A stretch of DNA of 64,000 bases from contig NZ_JAXRUV010000002.1 in assembly GCF_034497705.1 (NCBI RefSeq), positions 62,001 to 126,000 of the forward strand. Direction: 5' to 3'. The position numbers and the translations under genes are program-made. The DNA is from Marinococcus luteus_A (GTDB taxonomy: Bacteria > Bacillota > Bacilli > Bacillales > Marinococcaceae). The notes under the pieces were generated by a model. The model was not told the DNA's origin. It searched no databases and saw only the letters and a list, made by a program, of their open reading frames with translations. How positions within the stretch are numbered: position 1 is the stretch's first letter; each line of letters opens with the position of its first letter. Below, one piece after another: positions 33,054 through 42,749 of this stretch.

Positions 33054-35522
33054 CTATTCTTCCTCTGATTCTGTTGGAACGTTTTCTTCTTCGATGGCTT
33101 CATGTTCAATTACGGGCGCCACCGTAGAAACAGCCTCGCCTTTATCGAGACGGATGAGGCGCACGCCCTGCGCGTACCGTCCAAGTCTCGAAACATCGCC
33201 TACCTGCATACGGATCACCACTCCCTGAATGGTCATCACCATCAGGTCGATGTCCAATGGCACCGAACGCATCGCTGCGAGTTCTCCTGTGCGGCTTGTC
33301 AGTTTAATCGCCTTTAACCCTTTGCCGCCCCGGTTCTGCTTACTGAATTCTTCAATTGAGGTAAGCTTCCCGTATCCTTTGTTCGTTACCATTAGTATCA
33401 TTTCATTCTCTACTGAAATATCCATACCTACTACTTCGTCATCTTCGCGAAGCGAAATGGCTTTAACTCCGGAAGCCGTCCGCCCCATCGAGCGCACGTC
33501 CTCTTCATCAAAGTGAATGGACATTCCCTGCTTTGTGCCGATAATTAAGGAATCGTCGCCGGAGGTGAGACGCACGCCGTGAAGCTCATCGTCCTCCCGG
33601 ACGTTAATAGCGAACAGGCCGCCCTTGCGGATGTTTGAAAAGGCCGACAGCACAGTTCTTTTCGAAATTCCTTTTTTCGTCAGGAAGAATAGATAGGCGT
33701 TTTCCGAAAATTCCTCGATCGGAATCACCGTGCTGATATATTCACCTTTATCGATCTGAAGCAGATTAATTAACGGAATCCCTTTAGCCGTACGGCTTAA
33801 TTCAGGAATTTCGTAAGCTTTCAAACGATATACTTTCCCTTTGTTGGTAAAGAAAAGAATTGTCTGGTGGGAATTGGTCGTCAGCAGATGCTCTACAAAG
33901 TCATCCTCATTCGTTCCCATTCCCTGTACGCCCCGTCCACCGCGGCGCTGGCTCCGGTACGTATCAATCGGCATACGTTTAATGTAGCCCTGGTGCGAAA
34001 TAGTGACCACTACGTCCTGCCGCGGAATAAGGTCTTCGTCTTCGATGGAATTCTCTCCTGCTTCCAGACGTGTCCGACGGTCGTCACCGAATTTCTCCTT
34101 CACTTCGGTAAGCTCTTCCCGGATGATTTCGAGCACCCGCTCTTCGTTAGCCAAAATTTCTTTCAACTCCCGGATGCGCTCCATCAGCTCCCGGTACTCC
34201 TGTTCAATTTTGTCTCTTTCAAGGCCGGTTAAACGCTGCAGTCGCATGTCGAGAATAGCCTGTGCCTGATCTTCACTCAAATCATAGTTATCCATCAGAC
34301 CATTTCTTGCGATCTCCGTTGTTTCCGATCCCCGGATCAGCTCAATCACCGCATCCAGATGGTCAAGCGCCACCCGTAAGCCTTCAACAATGTGGGCACG
34401 GGCCTCTGCTTTTCGAAGCTCAAAAGCAGTCCGGCGCTTAATAACTACTTTTTGATGCTCGAGATAGTGATACAGACATTCTTTGAGGTTAAGCACCTTC
34501 GGCTGGCCGTTCACAAGAGCCAGCATGTTAATGCCAAAGCTCGTCTGCAGCGCCGTTTGCTTGTATAGGTTATTTAAAATAACGTTAGCGTTGGCATCTC
34601 TTCGTACTTCCACGACGACCCGCATGCCGTTACGGTCTGATTCGTCGCGCAGGTCAGTAATGCCGTCGATTTTTTTATCGCGCACCAGCTCTGCAATACG
34701 CTCCACTAGCCGGGCTTTGTTCACCTGATATGGCAGCTCATCTACGATGATTGTTTCCTTGCCTTTTTTATCCTCTTCAATGTAGGCGTGCGAACGGATA
34801 ATAATTGATCCTTTGCCCGTCTGGTAAGCCTTCCGGATACCCGAGCGGCCTAAAATGGAAGCAGCTGTCGGAAAATCCGGCCCAGGGATGTATTCCATCA
34901 GCTCTTCTACCGTAATATCAGGATCTTCACTCAGGGCGAGTACCCCGTCAATAACTTCTTCAAGACGGTGCGGCGGAATATTGGTAGCCATACCCACGGC
35001 AATTCCGGACGTACCGTTAACGAGCAGGTTCGGGAAACGCGCCGGCAGAACCACAGGCTCCCGCTCGTTACCGTCATAGTTTTCCTGATAATCAATCGTA
35101 TCTTTGTTAATATCGCGGACCATTTCAAGCGATATTTTAGACATTTTTGCTTCGGTATAACGCATTGCCGCTGCTCCGTCCCCGTCCACGGACCCGAAGT
35201 TCCCGTGCCCGTTTACGATTGGATGGCGGTAGCTGAAATCCTGTGCCATGCGCACCATTGTTTCATAAACTGCGGAGTCGCCGTGCGGGTGGTATTTACC
35301 GATAACGTCCCCAACGATACGGGCGGACTTCCGGAACGGCTTTTCCGGGGTCATGCCGAGCTCACTCATTGCAAATAAAATACGCCGATGCACCGGCTTC
35401 ATTCCATCACGAACGTCCGGGAGGGCCCGGCTGACGATAACACTCATCGCGTAATCCAAAAACGAGGTACGCATCTCCTCGCCGATACCAATCTCCGTGA
35501 CTCTGGATTCGTTTTCTGCCAT
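33054..35522 (-). CDS. gyrA: DNA gyrase subunit A
   Basis: An 822-residue subunit that cuts and rejoins DNA. The catalytic tyrosine is in AAAMRYTEAKMS. The quinolone region reads HPHGDSAVYETM, with serine and glutamate at the usual resistance positions, so it looks sensitive. The GyrA box QRRGGRGVQG opens the C-terminal beta-pinwheel that wraps DNA. The end is acidic. It follows gyrB with a terminator-like hairpin between them. AGGAGG lies upstream of the ATG. Confidence 0.97.
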   Translation of the reverse strand: MAENESRVTEIGIGEEMRTSFLDYAMSVIVSRALPDVRDGMKPVHRRILFAMSELGMTPEKPFRKSARIVGDVIGKYHPHGDSAVYETMVRMAQDFSYRHPIVNGHGNFGSVDGDGAAAMRYTEAKMSKISLEMVRDINKDTIDYQENYDGNEREPVVLPARFPNLLVNGTSGIAVGMATNIPPHRLEEVIDGVLALSEDPDITVEELMEYIPGPDFPTAASILGRSGIRKAYQTGKGSIIIRSHAYIEEDKKGKETIIVDELPYQVNKARLVERIAELVRDKKIDGITDLRDESDRNGMRVVVEVRRDANANVILNNLYKQTALQTSFGINMLALVNGQPKVLNLKECLYHYLEHQKVVIKRRTAFELRKAEARAHIVEGLRVALDHLDAVIELIRGSETTEIARNGLMDNYDLSEDQAQAILDMRLQRLTGLERDKIEQEYRELMERIRELKEILANEERVLEIIREELTEVKEKFGDDRRTRLEAGENSIEDEDLIPRQDVVVTISHQGYIKRMPIDTYRSQRRGGRGVQGMGTNEDDFVEHLLTTNSHQTILFFTNKGKVYRLKAYEIPELSRTAKGIPLINLLQIDKGEYISTVIPIEEFSENAYLFFLTKKGISKRTVLSAFSNIRKGGLFAINVREDDELHGVRLTSGDDSLIIGTKQGMSIHFDEEDVRSMGRTASGVKAISLREDDEVVGMDISVENEMILMVTNKGYGKLTSIEEFSKQNRGGKGLKAIKLTSRTGELAAMRSVPLDIDLMVMTIQGVVIRMQVGDVSRLGRYAQGVRLIRLDKGEAVSTVAPVIEHEAIEEENVPTESEEE

Positions 35523-35584
35523 TGCAGTAACCTCCTACTTTCTATTCCAGCAGGCTTGAGTGCCTGTTTCTGCTATATTCGATA

Positions 35585-35617
35585 GAAACCCCCGCTTTAA
35601 TCTTCCGCGGGGGTTTC
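35585..35617. terminator. hairpin between gyrB and gyrA
   Basis: Arms GAAACCCCCGC and GCGGGGGTTTC. The T-run on the minus strand is short (TTTCTATC), so read-through from gyrB to gyrA is possible. Confidence 0.65.
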
Positions 35618-35641
35618 TTTGTTTCACCTTAATGCCGGCTC

Positions 35642-37552
35642 TTATACGTCGAGGTTCTGTACGTAATGCGCGTTTTCCTGGATAAAGTCACGACGCGGCT
35701 CTACGTGATCGCCCATCAGTGTTTCAAACACTTCATCGGCCACCATTGCCTCTTCAAGCGTAACCTGCATGGTTGTTCTGGAATCCGGATCCATGGTCGT
35801 TTCCCAAAGCTGGGTCGGATTCATTTCCCCGAGCCCTTTATAGCGCTGAAGATTTGGTTTTGGCTGCGCCGGGAGCTCGGCCAGGGCAGGCTGAAGCTCA
35901 CGCTCGAAAAAGAGATAGCGAACGTATTTGCCCTGTTGGACCTTGTATAGAGGCGGCTGGGCAATATAAATATATCCTCTTTCAAGCAGCGGCCGCATAT
36001 AACGATAAAAGAAGGTTAGCAGAAGTGTCCGGATATGGGCTCCGTCCACGTCGGCGTCCGTCATAATAATAATCCGGTGATAGCGAGCCTTTTCGATATC
36101 AAATTCGTTGCCGATTCCCGTTCCAAGAGCTGTAATAATGGTTCTGATTTCATTGTTGGCAAGAATTTTATCCAGACGTGCTTTTTCCACGTTCAGAATT
36201 TTTCCGCGCAGCGGCAGAATAGCCTGGAAATGCCGGTCCCTTCCCTGTTTGGCTGAACCGCCGGCTGAATCCCCTTCGACGATATATACTTCACTGCTTG
36301 CCGCATCCTTCGAGGTGCAGTCGGCCAGTTTTCCCGGCAGGGAACTGACTTCGAGGGCGCTTTTACGACGGGTTAACTCCCGTGCTTTTTTCGCAGCGTC
36401 CCGGGCTCTTGAAGCCATAAGCCCTTTTTCTACGATCGTTTTCGCCGTGTCCGGATTTTCGCTCATAAACCTCGAAAAATGCTCCGAGAATAATGAATCT
36501 GTAATAGTCCGGGCTTCCCCGTTCCCTAACTTTGTTTTTGTCTGCCCTTCAAACTGCGGATCCGGAATTTTCACGCTGACAATCGCGACCAGTCCTTCAC
36601 GCACATCGTCTCCGATTAAGTTTGGATCGTTTTCTTTGAAAAGGCTGTTCTTACGGGCATAGTCGTTAATAACTCTCGTCAGTGCCGTCCGGAATCCGGA
36701 CTCATGGGTTCCACCTTCATGGGTGTTAATATTATTCGCAAACGAATACACATTGCTCGTATACCCGTTGTTATACTGCATCGCAACTTCCACCTGAATA
36801 TCGTTGCGGTTCGCTTCAAGAAAAATTGGCTCTTTGTGAAGAGTATCCTTCTGACGGTTCAGATATTCCACAAACGAAGCAATACCGCCTTCGTAATGGT
36901 AGGACTGCACCTGTTCTTCTTCCGGGCGTTTATCCGTACATGTAATATGGAGTCCCCGGTTGAGAAACGCGAGTTCCCGTACACGGGTAGTGAGCGTTTC
37001 AAATTCAAACTCGGTCGTTTCTTCAAAGATATCTGAATCCGGTTTGAAACGGATCTTTGTGCCCCGTTTGTCTGTCTTGCCGACTTTTTCGAGGTCGTGC
37101 TGCGGGATACCGCGGCGGTAAGCCTGCTGATAAATTTCGCCTTCCCTGTGCACTTCGATATCAAGCGTTTCGGAAAGAGCGTTCACCACGCTCGCCCCAA
37201 CACCGTGAAGACCGCCGGAAACCTTATAGCCGCCGCCGCCGAATTTACCGCCGGCGTGCAGTACGGTCATAATAACTTCCACTGCCGGCCTTCCCATTTT
37301 TTCGTGCATGCCGACAGGCACACCACGGCCGTTGTCTTCTACGGTGATGCTGTTGTCTTTTTCGATCGTAATATATATTTGGTCGCAATAGCCGCCCATG
37401 GCTTCATCAATGCTGTTATCAACAATCTCCCACACTAAATGGTGAAGTCCTCTGGACGTTGTAGAGCCGATATACATGCCTGGGCGCTTCCGGACTGCTT
37501 CGAGTCCTTCAAGTACCTGGATCTGACTTTCATCATATGAATTTTGATTCAT
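35642..37552 (-). CDS. gyrB: DNA gyrase subunit B
   Basis: A 636-residue ATPase subunit. The GHKL ATP site is visible in EIVDNSIDEAMGG and VEDNGRGVPVGMH. The Toprim domain holds EGDSAGGSAKQGRDR and the metal aspartates in IIMTDADVDGAH. ATG 37552 (MNQNSYDESQIQVLEGLEAV) aligns with the B. subtilis start; an upstream in-frame TTG (37558) sits closer to the AAGGTG site. It follows remB, as in B. subtilis. Confidence 0.97.
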   Translation of the reverse strand: MNQNSYDESQIQVLEGLEAVRKRPGMYIGSTTSRGLHHLVWEIVDNSIDEAMGGYCDQIYITIEKDNSITVEDNGRGVPVGMHEKMGRPAVEVIMTVLHAGGKFGGGGYKVSGGLHGVGASVVNALSETLDIEVHREGEIYQQAYRRGIPQHDLEKVGKTDKRGTKIRFKPDSDIFEETTEFEFETLTTRVRELAFLNRGLHITCTDKRPEEEQVQSYHYEGGIASFVEYLNRQKDTLHKEPIFLEANRNDIQVEVAMQYNNGYTSNVYSFANNINTHEGGTHESGFRTALTRVINDYARKNSLFKENDPNLIGDDVREGLVAIVSVKIPDPQFEGQTKTKLGNGEARTITDSLFSEHFSRFMSENPDTAKTIVEKGLMASRARDAAKKARELTRRKSALEVSSLPGKLADCTSKDAASSEVYIVEGDSAGGSAKQGRDRHFQAILPLRGKILNVEKARLDKILANNEIRTIITALGTGIGNEFDIEKARYHRIIIMTDADVDGAHIRTLLLTFFYRYMRPLLERGYIYIAQPPLYKVQQGKYVRYLFFERELQPALAELPAQPKPNLQRYKGLGEMNPTQLWETTMDPDSRTTMQVTLEEAMVADEVFETLMGDHVEPRRDFIQENAHYVQNLDV

Positions 37553-37640
37553 CGACAATCTGTTCACCTTCGCTTCCTGCGGGATCAAATCTCGCGTGTA
37601 GTCCGTAAATACATGCTGCCGTTTTCATGTCTTTATAAGC

Positions 37641-37925
37641 TTAGTCCTCTTTGGCTGACTGTATTTCTTCATGATATTCATCATATTCTGAAATAATCTG
37701 CGATCTGCGTTTCAGCGTTAACGAAGAAATAGGAGAGAAATAAACCTTCTCTTTCGTAACTACGACGGACTTTGCTTCGGAATCTGCAATTTGCTCTTTA
37801 TCGTCATTTTCGACTGCCTGCAGGAACTGTCTTGTAATACTTGAAGAATCCTGACTGTTGCTGTCTAAAATCGCAATGACATCTTTTGAACGTATTACGG
37901 TGCCGTCGCCTAAATGTATAAACAA
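37641..37925 (-). CDS. remB: extracellular matrix regulator RemB (YaaB)
   Basis: A 94-residue protein of the DUF370 family, between recF and gyrB exactly as yaaB/remB in B. subtilis. It begins FIHLGDGTVIRSKDVIAILD, typical of the family. RemB helps activate biofilm matrix genes in B. subtilis. Start is TTG with AGGTGG nine bases upstream. It lies 13 bases after recF. Confidence 0.9.
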   Translation of the reverse strand: MFIHLGDGTVIRSKDVIAILDSNSQDSSSITRQFLQAVENDDKEQIADSEAKSVVVTKEKVYFSPISSLTLKRRSQIISEYDEYHEEIQSAKED

Positions 37926-37938
37926 TGTGATTCACCAC

Positions 37939-39057
37939 CTACTGTTTTTCCAATTGTCCCTGGCGGGCAGTAAACACGGTTGCCCGCTCGATTGTCTCAT
38001 GCTTGATGCTTTCAATGCTTGTCGTTGTAACAAAGGTCTGTACTTTTCCCTGGATCGCGTCAAGTAAATGAGACTGCCGATGCTGATCGAGTTCAGAGAG
38101 AACGTCATCAAGGAGAAGGATCGGATACTCTCCTACATAAGCTCGGATCAGCTCTATCTCTGCCATTTTTAACGATAACGCAGCTGTTCGCTGCTGGCCC
38201 TGGGATCCGTATGTCTGTACGTCTCTTTCGTTGACCAGAAGCTTCATTTCATCCCGGTGCGGTCCTGCAAGTGACAGTCCACGTCGGATTTCATTTTCCC
38301 TGCGGCGCTCAAGCTCTGTCCGCAGCTGTTCAGCGAGTGCTGAGGCTTCCATTTCCGCATGAATGTTTGCGGAAGGGTCATACTGCAGCTCAAGCTGCTC
38401 CCGGTCCTGTGTGATCCGTGTATGAATCTCTGAGGCCCATCCTTCAAGCTGCTGTAAAAATCCGTAACGCCGCTGGATTACTTTCACGGCTGCTTCGATG
38501 TATTGTTCATCGATGACCTCAAGTGTTAATTCCTGCTCCCGGCTCGGCACGGGAAACATGCCCTTCAGCAGCTGGTTACGCTGCTTTAGAATGCGCTGGT
38601 ATTTGGAAAGATCGTGAAGATACACCGGACTGATCTGGCCAATCTCCATATCAATAAAACGCCGCCTCATATTCGGCCCGCCTTTTACAAGGTTTAAATC
38701 CTCCGGGGCAAACATGACGACGTTGCATGCGCCTATATATTCGCTTAGCTTTTTTTGTTCGATGCCATTCTTTTTTACTTTTTTTCCTTTAGCCGAAAGA
38801 ATAACTTCGAGATCAACATGACGCTGCTCCCGCTCGACTGAAGCTTCGATACGGGCAAATTCGTGGTCCCAGCCAATCAATTCCCTGTCTTTAGAAGTCC
38901 GGTGGGATTTCGCAAAAGCAAGCATATGAATAGCTTCCATCAGGTTTGTTTTTCCCTGGGCATTTTCCCCGACAATAACGTTTACAGTGTTCTCTATTTG
39001 CAAGGCAATATCACCGTAGTTGCGATACTGCTTGAGCCGAATGTTTTTTACATACAC
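37939..39057 (-). CDS. recF: DNA replication and repair protein RecF
   Basis: A 372-residue SMC-like ATPase that helps load RecA at gaps. Walker A is VGENAQGKTNLMEAI, the signature is SQGQQRTAALSLKMAE, and Walker B is ILLLDDVLSELD. The start is GTG, ten bases after the yaaA stop, so expression may depend on coupled translation. Position between yaaA and remB is standard for the family. Confidence 0.96.
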   Translation of the reverse strand: MYVKNIRLKQYRNYGDIALQIENTVNVIVGENAQGKTNLMEAIHMLAFAKSHRTSKDRELIGWDHEFARIEASVEREQRHVDLEVILSAKGKKVKKNGIEQKKLSEYIGACNVVMFAPEDLNLVKGGPNMRRRFIDMEIGQISPVYLHDLSKYQRILKQRNQLLKGMFPVPSREQELTLEVIDEQYIEAAVKVIQRRYGFLQQLEGWASEIHTRITQDREQLELQYDPSANIHAEMEASALAEQLRTELERRRENEIRRGLSLAGPHRDEMKLLVNERDVQTYGSQGQQRTAALSLKMAEIELIRAYVGEYPILLLDDVLSELDQHRQSHLLDAIQGKVQTFVTTTSIESIKHETIERATVFTARQGQLEKQ

Positions 39058-39067
39058 AGGCCTGTAC

Positions 39068-39292
39068 TCATCCTTCGCCGGTATCGATAGTGAAGCTTCC
39101 GCTCTCTTCGACTTCCACTACGTCCCCTGGATATAGCTTTCTTCCCCTGCGGGCTTCTTCTTCTCCATTCACTTCTACAGCGAATTCGGAGAGAAACCAC
39201 TTTGCCATACCACCTGTATCGATGATTCCAGCTTCTTTGAGGAACTGGCCGAGTGTTATATATTCGGTTGTGATATTAATCGCCTCTCCCAT
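39068..39292 (-). CDS. yaaA: S4-domain RNA-binding protein YaaA
   Basis: A 74-residue S4 RNA-binding domain protein. It includes ITTEYITLGQFLKEAGIIDT and the typical VNGEEEARRGRKLYPGDVVE. It sits between dnaN and recF as in B. subtilis, where the same-size protein has a role in ribosome biogenesis. ATG 39292 is chosen over 39364 because GGGAGGA lies six bases upstream and the length then fits the family. Confidence 0.9.
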   Translation of the reverse strand: MGEAINITTEYITLGQFLKEAGIIDTGGMAKWFLSEFAVEVNGEEEARRGRKLYPGDVVEVEESGSFTIDTGEG

Positions 39293-39450
39293 ATCGATCC
39301 TCCCGACGCCGGATATTAAAGCATAATTATTATTTCTGCCTGTTTCCGAACATATTTCATTCATACTTTATATTTTACTAAAAATAAGCGGAAAATGCCA
39401 GTATATCGCACTATTCGTTTCATATTCCCTGTCAGCATAACATAAGAAAA

Positions 39451-39479
39451 ACGGCCTCCTGTTTTATACAAAAGGCCGT
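39451..39479 (-). terminator. hairpin after dnaN
   Basis: Arms ACGGCCT and AGGCCGT, with further pairing of AAAACAGG and CTTTTGT sides, followed on the minus strand by TTTTTC. Confidence 0.75.
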
Positions 39480-39494
39480 ATAATTGTTCAACTT

Positions 39495-40637
39495 TTAATA
39501 CGTGCGTACCGGCGAAAATAAATGCAGCATCTGATCATGGTCTGTCGGTCGCACCACAAATGGGCTCATCGCCCCGGTAAATTGAATATGAATTTTTTCA
39601 CTGTCGATTACTTTTAGGGCATCTGTGATATTTTTTCCGTTAAACGAAATGCGAAGTTCTTCTCCGTCTATTTTATCACAATCGATGTTTTCCGTCACTT
39701 TCCCAATTTCGGAGGAAACGGAGTTGATCTCCACCCTTCCGTCCCCGAGTGTTTTTAAGTTGATCACGTTGTTTTTTGTTTCTCTTGAAAGCAGCAAAGC
39801 CCGGTCAAGTGACTGCAATAATTCTTTCGTAGACAGCTCAACCCCGGTTTTCGTTTCAGAAGGAATCATATTTTTTGTGACCGGATATTTCCCATCAAGA
39901 AGCCGGGAATAAAACAGGAGATGTGGAAAACGGAACATTACCTGGGTTTCCGTAATAATAATTTCCACCGTGGAATCATCATCACTCAACAGACGGCTTA
40001 ACTCATTCAGGCTTTTACCTGGAATGACAATGTTGGACAGATCAGGTGCATCCGAACCTGCTTCGAGATTTGCTTTCCGGAGAGCAAGCCTGTGGCTGTC
40101 TGTAGCAGTACAGATCAGTTCTCCGTTCTCACTTTCAAGGTTTACACCTGTCAACACTGGTCGCGTTTCCTGGGCCGACACGGCAAAAACTGTCTGGCGG
40201 ATCATATCCTTAAGTAAGCTCTGCGGCAGATGGAACATATTTGTATCATCCAGTTTGGGAAGCCGTGGGTATTCTTCTGGGTCCAGACCATTCAGGTTAA
40301 ATACGACAGAGCCGGAACGGATCGTAGTCGCGAACTGATCCTGTACGACGACTTCAATTTCTTCTCCTGGAAGCTTTTTTACTATTTCCGCAAAAAAACG
40401 GGCCTGGAGTACAATGCTCCCCTGCTCCTGCACCTGAACATACTGATTATCGTTTTCCTCTGTGGGAATGAACGTCTCGATGGATATATCAGAATCACTG
40501 CCCGTTAACGTTACGCCATCAGCGGCTGCAACGATTTTAATTCCTGTCAGTATTGGAATTGTCGTTCTGGAGGAGACAGCTTTATTTACGTTTTGTACAT
40601 GTTGCACAAATTGATCTCGATCGACGGTGAAATGCAT
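39495..40637 (-). CDS. dnaN: DNA polymerase III sliding clamp (beta subunit)
   Basis: A 380-residue clamp with three similar domains that forms a dimeric ring on DNA. It starts MHFTVDRDQFVQHVQNVNKA and ends MLHLFSPVRTY, close to B. subtilis DnaN. AAAGGGAG lies upstream of the ATG. It follows dnaA with a 147-base gap that contains DnaA boxes and the unwinding element. Confidence 0.97.
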   Translation of the reverse strand: MHFTVDRDQFVQHVQNVNKAVSSRTTIPILTGIKIVAAADGVTLTGSDSDISIETFIPTEENDNQYVQVQEQGSIVLQARFFAEIVKKLPGEEIEVVVQDQFATTIRSGSVVFNLNGLDPEEYPRLPKLDDTNMFHLPQSLLKDMIRQTVFAVSAQETRPVLTGVNLESENGELICTATDSHRLALRKANLEAGSDAPDLSNIVIPGKSLNELSRLLSDDDSTVEIIITETQVMFRFPHLLFYSRLLDGKYPVTKNMIPSETKTGVELSTKELLQSLDRALLLSRETKNNVINLKTLGDGRVEINSVSSEIGKVTENIDCDKIDGEELRISFNGKNITDALKVIDSEKIHIQFTGAMSPFVVRPTDHDQMLHLFSPVRTY

Positions 40638-40671
40638 TAGGTCATCTCCCTTTATATATATTGTTTTTAAA

Positions 40672-40709
40672 GTAGTAATAGTAGTAGGGCTTGTTAGTAA
40701 TGTGGATAA
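40672..40709 (-). promoter_or_regulatory. origin unwinding element: DnaA box, C-run and DnaA-trios
   Basis: On the minus strand the DnaA box TTATCCACA (40701-40709) is followed 11 bases later by CCC and then five trios, TAC-TAC-TAT-TAC-TAC (40672-40686), with AT-rich sequence beyond. In B. subtilis the same layout loads DnaA onto one strand and opens the origin between dnaA and dnaN. Further boxes lie at 40745-40753, 40756-40764 and 40775-40783. Confidence 0.85.
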
Positions 40710-40784
40710 ATAAGGTTTGAACTGCTAAATCAGGCATTTATAGTTGTGAATAAGCTGTGCATAACTTCGGGTCATTATCCACAC

Positions 40785-42125
40785 CTATGTGCGTAATTGA
40801 TCGATGATCCCCTGGACAGTTTTTTGCAGTTCTGTATCTGTCGACATCAGATTTGATATTTTTTCGTGGGCGTGAATGACGGTGGTGTGGTCTCTGCCTC
40901 CAAAAGCCTCACCTATTTTCGGCAGAGAGGCATCCGTCATTTCCCGGGACAGATACATGGCGATCTGACGTGGAAAAGCAATGCTCTTTGTACGCTTCTT
41001 TGCTTTTAATTCCGGCACAGGCATCTGAAACTGGGTGGCCACCCGTTCCTGGATATGCTCAATAGTGACTGTCTTAGGTTGGGCGGTAGGAATGATATCT
41101 TTTAAAGCTTCAGCCGCAAGGTCAGCATTCATGTCCTGATTGATCAACGAAGAATAAGCGACGACACGGATGAGTGCCCCCTCGAGTTCACGAATGTTTG
41201 TATCGATTTGATTGGCAATATAGAGCATGACCTCGTTTGGAATGTCGAGCATTTCCGCTTTCGCTTTTTTGCGCAGAATAGCGATTCTTGTTTCCAGGTC
41301 CGGCGGCGTGATATCAGTGATTAATCCCCATTCAAACCGGGAGCGGAGCCGGTCTTCAAGCGTTGGTATTTCCTTTGGCGGGCGGTCGCTGGAAATAACA
41401 ATTTGTTTGCTTTCTTCATGAAGAGCATTAAAGGTGTGGAAAAACTCTTCCTGGGTCTGCTCTTTTCCTGCTAAAAACTGAATATCGTCGATAAGCAGTA
41501 CATCGACGTTTCGATATTTGTTCCGGAAATGCACAGCTTTGTTGTCCCGGATAGCATTGATAAATTCATTGGTAAACTTTTCAGAGGACAGGTACATAAC
41601 TTTGGCATTTGGATTGTGATCAATAACGTAATGGCCGATGGCATGCATCAAGTGGGTTTTTCCAAGGCCGACACCGCCGTAAATAAACAATGGATTGTAC
41701 GCTTTGGCTGGTGCTTCAGCTACTGCAAGCGATGCAGCGTGGGCAAAACGGTTCCCGGAGCCGATCACGAAAGTATTAAATGAGTACTTATCATTCAGCA
41801 TGCTCTTTGGAGGGTCCTGGCTGGAGTCGGACGGAGCTGCTTTTGGGGGCACTGGTTCGTTTTCAACTGGAACTTCAGCCTGCGGGATCACAAATTTCAC
41901 CTGCAGCGCGGAGCCGGTAATATCTTCTAAAGCGTCAGTAATCAGGTTTGTATAACGGCTCTCAAGCCAGTCACGGGCAAACTCATTCGGTGCTTCAATA
42001 ATTACGGTATCTCCTTGAAGATCCGAGGCCTCTGTCGCTTTCAACCACGTTTCATAGCTTGGTTTACTTACTTTTTCCTGCATTAGTTCCAATGTCTGGT
42101 TCCATAAATCAGTAATATTTTCCAA
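40785..42125 (-). CDS. dnaA: chromosomal replication initiator DnaA
   Basis: A 446-residue AAA+ initiator that binds DnaA boxes and opens the origin. Domain I (ENITDLWNQTLELMQEKVSK) is followed by a short linker. The ATPase core has Walker A (YGGVGLGKTHLMHAIG) and Walker B (VLLIDDIQF). Domain IV ends with the DNA-reading GGRDHTTVIHAHEKI motif. The start is TTG at 42125, which aligns with the first residue of B. subtilis DnaA; GAGGAG lies ten bases upstream. There are DnaA boxes on both sides of the gene, suggesting self-control. Confidence 0.97.
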   Translation of the reverse strand: MENITDLWNQTLELMQEKVSKPSYETWLKATEASDLQGDTVIIEAPNEFARDWLESRYTNLITDALEDITGSALQVKFVIPQAEVPVENEPVPPKAAPSDSSQDPPKSMLNDKYSFNTFVIGSGNRFAHAASLAVAEAPAKAYNPLFIYGGVGLGKTHLMHAIGHYVIDHNPNAKVMYLSSEKFTNEFINAIRDNKAVHFRNKYRNVDVLLIDDIQFLAGKEQTQEEFFHTFNALHEESKQIVISSDRPPKEIPTLEDRLRSRFEWGLITDITPPDLETRIAILRKKAKAEMLDIPNEVMLYIANQIDTNIRELEGALIRVVAYSSLINQDMNADLAAEALKDIIPTAQPKTVTIEHIQERVATQFQMPVPELKAKKRTKSIAFPRQIAMYLSREMTDASLPKIGEAFGGRDHTTVIHAHEKISNLMSTDTELQKTVQGIIDQLRT

Positions 42126-42156
42126 TAAGGACGCACTCCTCTCGTACAGGTTTAGC

Positions 42157-42185
42157 AGTATACAATGGTTTGGCTGGAGACTCAA
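42157..42185 (-). promoter_or_regulatory. predicted dnaA promoter
   Basis: Minus-strand TTGAGT (42180-42185), 17 bases, TATACT (42157-42162). The start would be near 42150, about 25 bases before the TTG start codon. Confidence 0.65.
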
Positions 42186-42668
42186 ATCGCCGGAAAGACA
42201 GAAAAGGCTTCTATCTTATCATGGTGAAAGAAAGAAACCCAATAAGTGAATATGCGGGAGATGCATATTGTATGCGTTATAAAATTATTGTGCAATAATA
42301 ATAAAATTATGTAAAAAAAGAAATACACATAATGCACAGGGCTGTGAATAACATTGTCCAATGGCTGTGGAAAATTATCCACAAAGTTATCAACAGCTGT
42401 GGATAAGGTTGCATTGCATGGAATGTTATTAACAGAAACTTAATCCATGATAGCAAATAAAAAGATGAATAACAACGGGAACATATTTGTTTATCCACAA
42501 ACTCAAGAACTTGTGTATAGAAACTATCCACAGCACTAGATTATGTGTACAGGTTGTTCATAACGCTGTGGGCATTTTTTATGTTCGCTTTTGTTTATCC
42601 ACACAGCAGGGAAAAATTGCTGGGCACAAATGCAGGAAAAACAGCCGGTGATATCGGTCAGGGGGTGG

Positions 42669-42695
42669 TTGACAGTTTTTCTTATTCTCTATATA
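42669..42695 (+). promoter_or_regulatory. predicted rpmH promoter
   Basis: TTGACA (42669-42674) and TATAAT (42690-42695) are both perfect, but spaced by only 15 bases. Confidence 0.5.
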
Positions 42696-42749
42696 ATTTA
42701 CGGGAATGTTTTCGAACGTTTATTACTCCTTAAGGAGGTGCGATACACT

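Larger units (their letters stand above)
42126..42749. other. oriC region upstream of dnaA with a DnaA-box cluster
   Basis: About 620 bases without genes, AT-rich. Perfect boxes TTATCCACA occur at 42375-42383, 42398-42406 (minus), 42491-42499 and 42595-42603. One-mismatch boxes lie at 42343-42351 (minus), 42387-42395 and 42524-42532. This matches the incA/incB box clusters upstream of dnaA in B. subtilis. The region also contains the promoters of dnaA and rpmH. Confidence 0.88.

Noticed and set aside
42182..42733. Short open frames in the oriC region
   Set aside because: Hydrophobic or low-complexity translations of AT-rich DNA that overlap DnaA boxes and promoters; no ribosome sites.
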